Assembly (NCBI RefSeq): GCF_014196495.1
Contig: NZ_JACIDT010000024.1
Location: 1-54,035, forward strand
Source of the DNA: Sphingobium jiangsuense
GTDB lineage: Bacteria; Pseudomonadota; Alphaproteobacteria; Sphingomonadales; Sphingomonadaceae
Reading direction: 5' to 3'
DNA: 54,035 nt
Every line of letters starts with the position of its first letter. Positions within the stretch are counted from its first letter, which is position 1. Shown piece by piece: positions 33,101 through 42,064 of the stretch. The notes below the pieces were generated by a model. The model was given only the letters and a program-made list of their open reading frames with translations. It did not search any database and was not told the origin of the DNA. A program made the position numbers and the translations under genes.

Positions 33101-35969
33101 ATCATAGCCATTCAGAGATCGCGGTCCAGCGGCAACTGGCGAGGTTCCTGCTGGACCGTGGCGAGAATCATAGCCATTCAGAGATCGCGGTCCAGCGGCA
33201 ACCCGCCGCAGATTGACCCACGCCCTCTTCATATCATAGCCATTCAGAGATCGCGGTCCAGCGGCAACGACCCCTCAATATAGACATAATCCCCGGAGAT
33301 CATAGCCATTCAGAGATCGCGGTCCAGCGGCAACAGCTCCAGCCAGCCACCGCTGTCGACGCCATCATAGCCATTCAGAGATCGCGGTCCAGCGGCAACC
33401 TTGCGCGTGACGGGGCCGACGCTTCCCCTATCATAGCCATTCAGAGATCGCGGTCCAGCGGCAACGCAGAGCATATTCTTGCGTTGCCCGATGCAATCAT
33501 AGCCATTCAGAGATCGCGGTCCAGCGGCAACCACGCCAAGCCCGTCGCCGATAGGCGAGAAATCATAGCCATTCAGAGATCGCGGTCCAGCGGCAACGGC
33601 GGTCAGCCCGTCGCCGATAGGCGAGAAATCATAGCCATTCAGAGATCGCGGTCCAGCGGCAACAAGAATACTGGTCAGGCGCATGAAGCGGGAATCATAG
33701 CCATTCAGAGATCGCGGTCCAGCGGCAACGAAATATTTCGCGCTCGACACCGGCCCGCTATCATAGCCATTCAGAGATCGCGGTCCAGCGGCAACCGTGG
33801 CCGAGGTCGTAGCAGTGGCAAGCGGATCATAGCCATTCAGAGATCGCGGTCCAGCGGCAACAAGCGCGCGAAGCTGCTCAAACGCTTCCATATCATAGCC
33901 ATTCAGAGATCGCGGTCCAGCGGCAACAGCCACTGCGTTCAAGAAAATCGTGGATGAATCATAGCCATTCAGAGATCGCGGTCCAGCGGCAACACCTCAG
34001 GCAGGGCAGGATATTGACACTGCATCATAGCCATTCAGAGATCGCGGTCCAGCGGCAACTTGCAGCGCGAGCTTGCCGCTATCGCGGAATCATAGCCATT
34101 CAGAGATCGCGGTCCAGCGGCAACTTCCCTCCCCTTCGGGTTGCTAGCCGGGTCATCATAGCCATTCAGAGATCGCGGTCCAGCGGCAACCTTGAGCGCC
34201 GCTGATGCCTCGAACTCCTGATCATAGCCATTCAGAGATCGCGGTCCAGCGGCAACGACGCAGCGCCTGCGCCGAGGGTCCGCGCGATCATAGCCATTCA
34301 GAGATCGCGGTCCAGCGGCAACCGCCGCCATCACCTTATCCGAACCACTTGATCATAGCCATTCAGAGATCGCGGTCCAGCGGCAACCAGCTTGTGCCCG
34401 GCGAAATGCTCGACGTGATCATAGCCATTCAGAGATCGCGGTCCAGCGGCAACTGACGGCGGCGAGGGCCTGATTGTCGCTAAATCATAGCCATTCAGAG
34501 ATCGCGGTCCAGCGGCAACGAAAAAGGTGGTAGCCAATCCGTTGACTATATCATAGCCATTCAGAGATCGCGGTCCAGCGGCAACTACAGTAAACCGTCA
34601 GGGATGGCTTGGCCTATCATAGCCATTCAGAGATCGCGGTCCAGCGGCAACACCGCCTCGCGCCGTGCGCTGCTCGCCGGGATCATAGCCATTCAGAGAT
34701 CGCGGTCCAGCGGCAACGGAGGGCGTCGGGGTCCGCGCAGGTCGGCATCATAGCCATTCAGAGATCGCGGTCCAGCGGCAACGCGCTGGGCATATTCGTC
34801 AATGCCGAGACGATCATAGCCATTCAGAGATCGCGGTCCAGCGGCAACGGTGCAGCTCGCGGATCGCCCGCCGCCGCCATCATAGCCATTCAGAGATCGC
34901 GGTCCAGCGGCAACGCAGCGCGTCGACGGTCGCGTCGGTGTCGAATCATAGCCATTCAGAGATCGCGGTCCAGCGGCAACTGATGGGTCAGCGGCACGAT
35001 GAACGGCGAGATCATAGCCATTCAGAGATCGCGGTCCAGCGGCAACTCCGAGGCGCGACGCCAGCGGCGGCGCAACATCATAGCCATTCAGAGATCGCGG
35101 TCCAGCGGCAACGGAAACCCCGCTCGAACGCGCGATAGATCGATCATAGCCATTCAGAGATCGCGGTCCAGCGGCAACTGCCTTGACCAGCAGCCAGTTG
35201 GTTGCACCATCATAGCCATTCAGAGATCGCGGTCCAGCGGCAACATGCCGGAAAGCGGCATCCCCGCTCGCCTGATCATAGCCATTCAGAGATCGCGGTC
35301 CAGCGGCAACACGATGAAGCGCAACTTCGCCAATACACGCATCATAGCCATTCAGAGATCGCGGTCCAGCGGCAACTATGGGGGCGGTGGCAGAAAATGG
35401 CATTGCATCATAGCCATTCAGAGATCGCGGTCCAGCGGCAACTCGAACACCGTCGAGCCGTCGAGCGGCACCATCATAGCCATTCAGAGATCGCGGTCCA
35501 GCGGCAACTCCGTTCCGCCCAGCGAGGCCGATCCGGCCATCATAGCCATTCAGAGATCGCGGTCCAGCGGCAACCACGGCCAGCCCGTCGCCGATAGGCG
35601 AATAATCATAGCCATTCAGAGATCGCGGTCCAGCGGCAACGACATGGGCGCTACAGGAGGCGTTCGGCAAATCATAGCTATTCAGAGATCGCGGTCCAGC
35701 GGCAACGATGGCGGGCAACGACTACGCCAAGCGCGAATCATAGCTATTCAGAGATCGCGGTCCAGCGGCAACCGGAGAGGCGCCGGTTGCGCTCCCTCAC
35801 CATCATAGCTATTCAGAGATCGCGGTCCAGCGGCAACGACTACGCCAGCGGCTCGACCTCTTCGGGAATCATAGCTATTCAGAGATCGCGGTCCAGCGGC
35901 AACCTCTCGACGTGGCGACCATCGAGAATATGAATCATAGCTATTCAAAGATCACAGTCCAACCGCAAC
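33101..35969 (-). CRISPR. CRISPR array, 44 repeats of 36 nt, 43 spacers
   Basis: Plus-strand repeats begin ATCATAGCCATTCAGAGATC and end GCGGTCCAGCGGCAAC. In the crRNA direction (minus strand) they begin GTTGCCGCTGGACC and end GGCTATGAT, the typical type II form. Repeat starts step by 66 bases from 33101 except five steps of 65, giving 30-nt spacers and five of 29 nt (ending at 33363, 34088, 34351, 34746 and 35801). Repeats 1-39 are identical as far as read by eye. Repeats 40-43 have a C-to-T change at position 9. Repeat 44 (35934) has several more changes. TATGAT at each repeat end, just before the spacer, looks like a -10 element, as in Neisseria-type II-C arrays. Confidence 0.99.
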
Positions 35970-36064
35970 GCCATCATCGAGAGCTGCCCGACGCTTTCTT
36001 ATAACCGCACTGAAATCCATATCCACCCACAATGAGAAAATTTCAGGCGCCGGCTCGCCCGCAA

Positions 36065-36104
36065 ATCACAGATCTTTCACGATCCAGCCCAGCGGCATAA
36101 GCAA
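36065..36104 (-). repeat. Fossil CRISPR repeat beyond the array end
   Basis: The bases read ATCACAGATC, then TTTCACGATC, and CCCAGCGGCA shortly before AAGCAAC. About 23 of 36 repeat positions match with small gaps. The start lies 131 bases after that of repeat 44, two array periods minus one. A fainter match (ATCCATATCCACCCACAAT, 36015-36033) lies at the intermediate position. This suggests that the array once extended to here. Confidence 0.55.
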
Positions 36105-36148
36105 CGCCGCCCTGCCCGACCTCTCCACCATCCGCCTCTCCCCTGCCC

Positions 36149-37423
36149 TCACCGGCACTGCCCGCCGCGAATGCAGGGGCGCAGCATCGGCGGGGGCGTG
36201 TGGCGGATGAAGAAGGCGGGCGGTTTGGGCCAGCGGCCGCTGTCCAGCCGCGCGCCCATCTGGTTGATCGCGCTGACGATCACCTCCGGACCGAACCGGC
36301 AATGCCCGGCCGAACGCACCCACAGGCCCTTCACCGCCCTGCCCTTCGCCGCGTCCACATAGCCGCGCTGCAACGAAGGGGAGGTCATCCCGTCGCCGAT
36401 CGCCTGCACCGCCAGCACCGGCACCAACGGCCGCGCGGTGGGGGTGTAATGATCCATCATGTAACGGACGCCGGCCGGTTCCGCCGTCACCCGCTCCGCC
36501 CCGGCGAGGCGGTCGAGGTCCTTTTCCAGATCCAGCCCGGCCGCCCTGTACAGCCGCTCGACCATCGCGCGACGGCCGGACAGGGAGAGTTGCCTGCGAT
36601 AATCGATGCCGTCGTTCCACGAAAAGGGCCCGCCCGCGCGGCGTTCCTGATCGCCGCGCGGCAGGAAGACGCCCGCGACGAAGGTTTTCGCCATTTCGGC
36701 GACCTGCGCCTCCGCATCCTCCTTCGCCGGTTCCGGGCCATTTTGCGTGGTCCAGCCCGGCAAGCCCGCCAGCACCGCCGCCAGAGCCACGCGCGCGCGG
36801 CCCTCCGGCGTCGCCATCGCCGCGTCCAGCGCCTTTTGCGCGCGGGCGCCGTTGGCTCGGTCGTCCGTCACGCGGGTCAGCTCGATCCCCGCATCGGGCG
36901 CGACCAGGGTGCGGAAGGCGAAGGCACCGTCCAGCGCCATGTTCATCATGCCGACCGCCCCGCCCATGGACGAGCAGACCGACACCGCGCCGTCCAGCAC
37001 GCTGTCCGGCTGCTCGGCCAGCGCGGTCGTCACCAGGCCGCCCATCGAAAAGCCCCAGCCGATCACCCGCCTGGGCTTGCCGAAGCGCTGGACAAAGGCG
37101 GCGACCGCGGCGCGCTGGGCGGGGACCGCCTCGGCCAGCGCCCAGCCGCCCGATCCATAATCCGACCCGACCAGCGCATAACCCGCGTCGAGCAGCGCCT
37201 GCCGATGCGCGGGGGAAGCCGCCTCCGCGCCGTTGGCGGCGGGGGAATAGCCCCGGCTCCACAGCAGCAGCGTGCCGTTCCAGCGGGCAGGCATCTGCGC
37301 CGCCCAATGGCCGCCGCCGGGCAGGTCGCCATTGGCGCTTTCCTGCGCCAGCCCCTGCCCCGCCAAAGGCAGCGTGCCCGCCAGCAGCAACGGCGCCGCC
37401 AGCAGCGCGATCCATTTACCCAT
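36149..37423 (-). CDS. Secreted alpha/beta hydrolase
   Basis: The 424-residue protein has a signal peptide (WIALLAAPLLLAGTLPLAGQ, cleavage near GLA-QE). The hydrolase core has WNGTLLLWSRGYSPAA, the nucleophile elbow VIGWGFSMGGLVTTALAEQ (G-F-S-M-G), and a late His in VRSAGHCRFGPEVIV. It belongs to a poorly described family of long alpha/beta hydrolases of sphingomonads, probably esterases. It is divergent from a second hydrolase, with a LacI-type operator between them. The end of the gene is 45 bases from the fossil CRISPR repeat. Confidence 0.82.
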   Translation of the reverse strand: MGKWIALLAAPLLLAGTLPLAGQGLAQESANGDLPGGGHWAAQMPARWNGTLLLWSRGYSPAANGAEAASPAHRQALLDAGYALVGSDYGSGGWALAEAVPAQRAAVAAFVQRFGKPRRVIGWGFSMGGLVTTALAEQPDSVLDGAVSVCSSMGGAVGMMNMALDGAFAFRTLVAPDAGIELTRVTDDRANGARAQKALDAAMATPEGRARVALAAVLAGLPGWTTQNGPEPAKEDAEAQVAEMAKTFVAGVFLPRGDQERRAGGPFSWNDGIDYRRQLSLSGRRAMVERLYRAAGLDLEKDLDRLAGAERVTAEPAGVRYMMDHYTPTARPLVPVLAVQAIGDGMTSPSLQRGYVDAAKGRAVKGLWVRSAGHCRFGPEVIVSAINQMGARLDSGRWPKPPAFFIRHTPPPMLRPCIRGGQCR

Positions 37424-37471
37424 GGCTTTCCCTTCCCGATCTCCATCGCCTGCCCGTTCGATAGGATTTTG

Positions 37472-37485
37472 TGTAAGCGCTTGCA
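37472..37485. promoter_or_regulatory. LacI-type operator between the two hydrolase genes
   Basis: TGTAAGCGCTTGCA is a 14-base near-perfect palindrome with the CG centre typical of LacI/GalR sites. It is 49 bases before the minus-strand hydrolase and 52 bases before the plus-strand one. A related site lies at 41818-41831. Confidence 0.65.
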
Positions 37486-37536
37486 ACATCTTATTGGCGG
37501 CTGCTACAGCATGGCGAAACAGCAAGGAGACGGATT

Positions 37537-38532
37537 ATGCGCGCTGGACTGCACAGGCTGGTGGTTTCACTGGCATCGGCATCGACCTTTCTCGGCACCG
37601 CCGCCCTCGCACAGGCACCAACTCCTCCCACCGATACCGCCGCAGCGGAGCAGCAGCAGGCGGCCCGCGATCGCTATAATGCGATGCCCGACACGCCCGG
37701 CACCGGCCCCTGGCCCGCGATTAAGCGGCAGGACGCCCATTTCCCCGACCATGTGATCTATCATCCGGCCAATCTCGATGCGCTGGGGCAGAAGAAGCTG
37801 GGCGTGCTGCTGTGGGGCAATGGCGGATGCCGCGCCGACGGGGCGAGCGCGCGGCTCCATCTCGCGGAAATCGCGTCCCACGGCTATCTCGTGGTCGCGC
37901 CGGGGGCCATTCTCTCCGGCCCCGGCGCGGCGCCCGCACCGGCGGAAGCGCCGCGTCCGGCCAATGCCCCGCCGGTCGATCCGGTCAAGACCACCGCCGC
38001 GCAGGTGCTCGCGGGCCTCGACATGGCGCTGGCCGAGAACGCGCGGCCGGACAGCCCCTTCCATGGCCGCATCGATCCGAAGCTCATCGCGGTTTCCGGC
38101 ACCAGCTGCGGCGGGCTTCAGGCGTTGCAGGCGGCGGGCGATCCGCGCATCCGGGCGGTGATCGTCCATAATAGCGGCGTGTTCGCCGACGGCAGCAACC
38201 CGATCAAGGGCATGACCGTCGACAAGTCGCTGCTGCTGAAGCTGCACACGCCGGTGCTCTATATTCTCGGCGGGCCGAGCGACGTGGCCTTTCCCAACGG
38301 CAGCGACGACTTCGACAAGATCGAGCATGTGCCGGTCGCGCTCGCCAGCATCGATGTCGGCCATGGCGGCACCTTCCGCCAGCCCAATGGCGGCAAGGCG
38401 GCGAGCGTCGCGACGGACTGGCTGGAATGGCAGCTGCGCGGCGACCGCAAGGCCGCCGCCCGCTTCACCGGCACGCCCTGCGGGCTGTGCGAGGAACCCG
38501 GCTGGACGGTGAAGCGCAAGAAGATCGACTGA
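37537..38532 (+). CDS. Secreted alpha/beta hydrolase (chlorophyllase/dienelactone-hydrolase-like fold)
   Basis: The 331-residue protein has a signal peptide (LVVSLASASTFLGTAALAQA). The core has KKLGVLLWGNGGCRADGASA, YLVVAPGAILSGPG, the nucleophile elbow AVSGTSCGGLQALQAAGDP (G-T-S-C-G), and the acid/His region VALASIDVGHGGTFRQPNGG. It likely hydrolyses an ester in the periplasm or outside. The C-terminus ends with a Cys pair (CGLCEEPGW). AGGAG precedes the ATG. Divergent from and co-regulated with the hydrolase at 36149. Confidence 0.82.
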   Translation: MRAGLHRLVVSLASASTFLGTAALAQAPTPPTDTAAAEQQQAARDRYNAMPDTPGTGPWPAIKRQDAHFPDHVIYHPANLDALGQKKLGVLLWGNGGCRADGASARLHLAEIASHGYLVVAPGAILSGPGAAPAPAEAPRPANAPPVDPVKTTAAQVLAGLDMALAENARPDSPFHGRIDPKLIAVSGTSCGGLQALQAAGDPRIRAVIVHNSGVFADGSNPIKGMTVDKSLLLKLHTPVLYILGGPSDVAFPNGSDDFDKIEHVPVALASIDVGHGGTFRQPNGGKAASVATDWLEWQLRGDRKAAARFTGTPCGLCEEPGWTVKRKKID

Positions 38533-38706
38533 ATTCCCCGGCGCAGGCTCGATTGATGACGCATCCGACGATGCCTTCGTCCCTGCCCCGCGCGTGGCCG
38601 GTTCATGCCTCCCGGCATGGCCACGCGCGCGGGGTTCATGTCTATTCCTCCGGCGATCCTGTGAATAGGGACGCCGAAACCGACTGGTGCGGTTGAGCCT
38701 CTCTTA

Positions 38707-38781
38707 CCGTCACCCCAGCGCAGGGGACGTAGGCCATGTGGCGTGCCGTCTCCACAAATGCCAGCCTGCGCCGACATGACG
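38707..38781. repeat. Palindromic intergenic repeat, copy 3 (diverged)
   Basis: Left arm CCGTCACCCCAGCGCAGG (38707 onward) and right arm ATGCCAGCCTGCGCCGACAT (38758-38777, running on to 38781) are recognisable but no longer fully complementary to each other. Same family as 8387-8469 and 26836-26914. Confidence 0.7.
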
Positions 38782-38837
38782 CGAGGGGGGTGGCGAATTG
38801 GGGTGGAAGCGGACTCAGGCATTGCACCCTATGAGTT

Positions 38838-38974
38838 CACGCGAAGGCGCGGAGACGCGGAGTCGAGCCGCAGGCTCCTTGGACCCACGCTGCCTCACTT
38901 CACGCCGCCAACATGCGAAGAATATGCTTTGCGACACTCTACTCCGCGCCTCCGCGCCTCCGCGTCTCCGCGTG
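38838..38974. repeat. Inverted repeat of the CACGCGGAGGCGCGGAG family, copy 1
   Basis: CACGCGAAGGCGCGGAGACG (and a further CGGAG) at 38838-38862 is inverted, with two mismatches, at 38950-38974. The right side has an extra GCGCCTCC unit. A second copy with perfect arms is at 45610-45745. Confidence 0.75.
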
Positions 38975-39013
38975 CCTGATTCTGCTTCGCTGGCCGCGTC
39001 CGCTTAGGCCAAT

Positions 39014-39043
39014 AAAAAACCCGCACCGGCGTGCCGATGCGGG
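39014..39043 (-). terminator. Rho-independent terminator of the TonB-dependent receptor gene
   Basis: On the minus strand CCCGCA (39043-39038) pairs with TGCGGG (39025-39020) with additional pairing inside, followed by TTTTTT (39019-39014). It lies 48 bases after the receptor stop codon. Confidence 0.9.
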
Positions 39044-39091
39044 TCCATGGTCTGACGCGCGCGCCGCCGCCCGGCAGCGCGCGCCATGCGC

Positions 39092-41770
39092 TTACCAGTT
39101 GGCGCGGATGCCGATGGTGGCGAAGCGGCCCATGATGCTGGCGACCTGCGGGTCGAAGGCCAGCGTTCCGTTCAGCACCACCGGCGGGTCGCGATCGAAC
39201 AGGTTCTGGATATCGGCCGAGAAGGTCACGTTCTTCAGGCCGAAACCGGCATCGTCGGTGATCTTGTAGCGCAGCGACAGGTCCACCGTGGTGTAGGCCT
39301 CGACATGTTGCACCGGCGTCACCGAATTGTTGAGGTAACCGGCGGCATAGTTGACGAACGCATTGGCGCTGAACCCGCCATTGTCCCAGCCGACATTGCC
39401 GCGCGCGCGGAATTCCAGCGGGTTGTTGATGGTGTCGAGCACGTCGACCGGCGCCGCATTGGGCGAGGTCGTCCGCTTGAAGTCGAAATTATAGGTGCCG
39501 CTGACGCCCAGATTGAACCGGCCGAGGCCGGTGTCGAACAGATAGCTGACGACGCCTTCGATCCCCTGCGTTTCGAGACGGCCGATATTGACCTTCCGCC
39601 CGTCGACGAAGGCGAGGATGTTCGCCGGATTTTCGGGCACACCGGTGTAGAGCGGGTTGCTGAGGAAGCCCTGCACCAGCGCCGCCGAGGGATTGCGGGT
39701 GACCAGCGCGCCCAGCTGGCTCTCGATCGCCGGGGTCAGCGCCAGGTTGGTGTTGCCCGGCGTTTCGATGCGGTTGGTGTATTCGACGTTGAAATAGGTC
39801 ATCGACAGGCTGAGGCCGGAGGCGAAGACCGGCTGATAGTCGAAGCCCAGCGACCAGGTGGTCGCCTTTTCCGGGCCTAGCGTGTCGGATCCGCCGCGCA
39901 CCCACAGTGTGCGGGTGACGCCGGTCGACGAACTCGGGTCGGTGAAGTCGTTGACCGAGATGGTCAGCGTGTTGGGATCGATATCCGACAGGGTCGGCGC
40001 GCGGAACGACTTGCCGAAGGTGCCGCGCAGGCTGAAGCCTTCGAACGGGCTGTAGCGGGCGGCGAACTTCGGATTGGTGGTGGAGCCGAAATCGCTGTAG
40101 TCGTCATGGCGCAGCGCTGCCGACAGCGACAGCTCCTCCAGCCCCGGCCGGGCATTGTCCCGCCCGAAGATCGGGATGAACAGTTCGGCATAGCCGGACT
40201 TCACCGTGCGGGAGGTGGTGGACGGCGTATAGACCACCGTGCTGTTGTTCGCGCCCGCCGTGGTGTTGCGGAAATAGGACAGCAGGCTGTGGTCCTGATA
40301 TTCCGCGCCCACCGCCAGCTTCACGCCGCCGCCGGGCAGGTCGAACAGCGTGCCGTCCACCTTCGCGCCGAAATCAGCGAGCTTGTAGCGCGCGCCGATG
40401 GCAGACCATGCGCGGATATTGGCCAGCGTCGTGGCATTGGTATAGCTGCCGTCGCCAAAGGGATTGAACGCGGTCAGCGGATTGGTGTCGCGCAGCGCGG
40501 CGAGCAGCTGGGCGGTGTTGATGTCCTGCTGAGAGCGTTCCTCGCTGTTGCGGCCATAGCTGCCATAGGCGCTGAAATTCCAGCCGCCGCCCAGCTCCGC
40601 ATCGATGCCGCCCGCGATCTGCCACGAGCGCTGCCACGCATCCTGCTGGCGCGGGCCGTAATCGTCGTAGAAATTATAGTTGACGGTCACGCTGCTCGCG
40701 CCGGTGCCGCTGGGATCGACGAAGAAGGGATTGGCGTTCGTCACCGTCAGGTTGGAGGTCGACGCGCCCACGGTGCGCAGCAATTCGCGATGCGCGAAAT
40801 AGCCCTGCCCCCAGATCGAAATGCCCGGCGTCAGTTCCTGCTCGATCGAGCCGATCACCGAATCCCGGTTTTGCCCCGGAATGGCGTCGACGCCTTCATA
40901 GGCGCTCATCCGGTTGACCGGCACGCCGACGAAATCGGCGGCGGTGAGGCCCGTGCCGTTCTGCCCGGCGGGAATGCCGTAGCGCCTGCCCGCGACCTGG
41001 ATATTGCCGGGGTTGGAGTTGAACAGGCGCTGGTCGGTGCCGCCATAGGCGCGCAGATCGTCGGTGTAGAGCGAGCGCGCCGACGCCTTCAGCGGCGAGC
41101 GTTCATTATGCTCGAACGCCACCATCGCGCTGCCGCTGTCCCATTTGTGGCCGACCACGCCGCCGGCGATGAACTGGCGCACATCGCCGTTGAACCCCTG
41201 CTTGGCGTAAAGCTCCACGCCGGAGAAATTCTTGCGCAGCAGGATGTTGACCACGCCGCCCACGGCATCCGACCCGTAAATGGCCGAGCCGCCGTCCGCC
41301 ATCACCTCCATGCGGCCGATCGCGGCGGTGGGGATGATCGACGGGTCGAAGAACTGGCCCTGCGTGCCCGCCGGGGGCAGGCGGCGGCCGTTGAGCAGGG
41401 TCAGCGTCGCTTCCGTGCCGAGGCCACGCAGGTTGATGCCGTTGCCGCCGGTGATGTTCGCGTTGCTGTTGTTGGCGGAGCCGAAATATTGATCGCTCGC
41501 GCCCAGATTGGCGACCGAAGGCACCTGCCGCAGCAATTCGGTGGTGGTGTTGGCGGGCTGCGCCTGAATTTCGTCCTGCCCCAGCGCGGTGACGGGCGCG
41601 CCCACCGGCGCGATGCCGCGGATGCTGGTGCCGGTGACGACGATGTCGGTCACGATATCGGTTTCCGCCGCCGCATCGGCGGCTTCCTGCGCACGGGCGC
41701 CGCCTGCGATGGCGAGGGCCACGACCGACGAACAGCCGCCAAGGACCCGCATGAAAGGATGAAAGCGCAT
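39092..41770 (-). CDS. TonB-dependent receptor (large, sphingomonad type)
   Basis: The 892-residue outer-membrane receptor has a signal peptide (about residues 1-28, ending AGGARAQ). The plug domain has IVVTGTSIRGIAPVGAPVTA, TTELLRQVPSVANLGASDQY, LTLLNGRRLPPAG and GSAIYGSDAVGGVVNILLRK. The barrel ends VTFSADIQNLFDRDPPVVLN and a C-terminal aromatic (IGIRANW). GGGAGAGA before the ATG at 41770 decides the start. A LacI-type operator 48 bases upstream and two co-regulated secreted hydrolases downstream suggest uptake of an organic substrate, not iron. It is divergent from a LysR gene. Confidence 0.95.
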   Translation of the reverse strand: MRFHPFMRVLGGCSSVVALAIAGGARAQEAADAAAETDIVTDIVVTGTSIRGIAPVGAPVTALGQDEIQAQPANTTTELLRQVPSVANLGASDQYFGSANNSNANITGGNGINLRGLGTEATLTLLNGRRLPPAGTQGQFFDPSIIPTAAIGRMEVMADGGSAIYGSDAVGGVVNILLRKNFSGVELYAKQGFNGDVRQFIAGGVVGHKWDSGSAMVAFEHNERSPLKASARSLYTDDLRAYGGTDQRLFNSNPGNIQVAGRRYGIPAGQNGTGLTAADFVGVPVNRMSAYEGVDAIPGQNRDSVIGSIEQELTPGISIWGQGYFAHRELLRTVGASTSNLTVTNANPFFVDPSGTGASSVTVNYNFYDDYGPRQQDAWQRSWQIAGGIDAELGGGWNFSAYGSYGRNSEERSQQDINTAQLLAALRDTNPLTAFNPFGDGSYTNATTLANIRAWSAIGARYKLADFGAKVDGTLFDLPGGGVKLAVGAEYQDHSLLSYFRNTTAGANNSTVVYTPSTTSRTVKSGYAELFIPIFGRDNARPGLEELSLSAALRHDDYSDFGSTTNPKFAARYSPFEGFSLRGTFGKSFRAPTLSDIDPNTLTISVNDFTDPSSSTGVTRTLWVRGGSDTLGPEKATTWSLGFDYQPVFASGLSLSMTYFNVEYTNRIETPGNTNLALTPAIESQLGALVTRNPSAALVQGFLSNPLYTGVPENPANILAFVDGRKVNIGRLETQGIEGVVSYLFDTGLGRFNLGVSGTYNFDFKRTTSPNAAPVDVLDTINNPLEFRARGNVGWDNGGFSANAFVNYAAGYLNNSVTPVQHVEAYTTVDLSLRYKITDDAGFGLKNVTFSADIQNLFDRDPPVVLNGTLAFDPQVASIMGRFATIGIRANW

Positions 41771-41817
41771 AATCTCTCCCGAATTCGAAAACTGCCGCAA
41801 TGCCAATGCATTGAATA

Positions 41818-41831
41818 TGTACGCGCTTACA
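41818..41831. promoter_or_regulatory. LacI-type operator upstream of the TonB-dependent receptor
   Basis: TGTACGCGCTTACA, extended to ATGTA...TACAT, shares the TGTAAGCGC half-site (reverse strand) with the operator at 37472-37485. It is 48 bases before the receptor start. Confidence 0.6.
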
Positions 41832-42064
41832 TAAATTGGTATCCAAAGGCAACGGTAGAGAAATTCCATTATTCCGCGGTTTTTGCCGCCCTCTCACGCT
41901 GTTCCCGCTCGGCGGGATACGAATCGCCTTTGCCGGATTCGGGCTTTTCCAACGACTGCGCGACCGGTCATGCCTGTTCTGCATAATGGATATACGCATA
42001 ACCGCTATATCGCTTGGTTCCGTGCACGGTTGATCGCAAACTCACCTTTCTCTATGTTATTGCG

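Larger units (their letters stand above)
38533..39013. other. Gene-free region with two repeat elements
   Basis: About 480 bases between convergent genes. It holds a diverged copy of the TGCCAGC palindromic repeat (38707-38781) and an inverted repeat of the GGAGACGCGGAG family (38838-38974). Open frames here have no coding character. Confidence 0.75.

Noticed and set aside
33137..33166. Spacer 1 contains GCTGGACCG, identical to nine bases of the repeat on the crRNA strand
   Set aside because: A nine-base match among 43 spacers on two strands is not far from chance, and no longer anti-repeat structure follows.
33310..35718. Open frames across the array giving proteins with repeated VAAGPRSLNGYD or IIAIQRSRSSGN units
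   Set aside because: These are translations of the CRISPR repeats, open because the 66-base period is a multiple of three. They are not tandem-repeat proteins.
38533..39013. Small genes in the gap between the hydrolase and the receptor terminator
   Set aside because: All frames overlap inverted repeats and lack coding composition.
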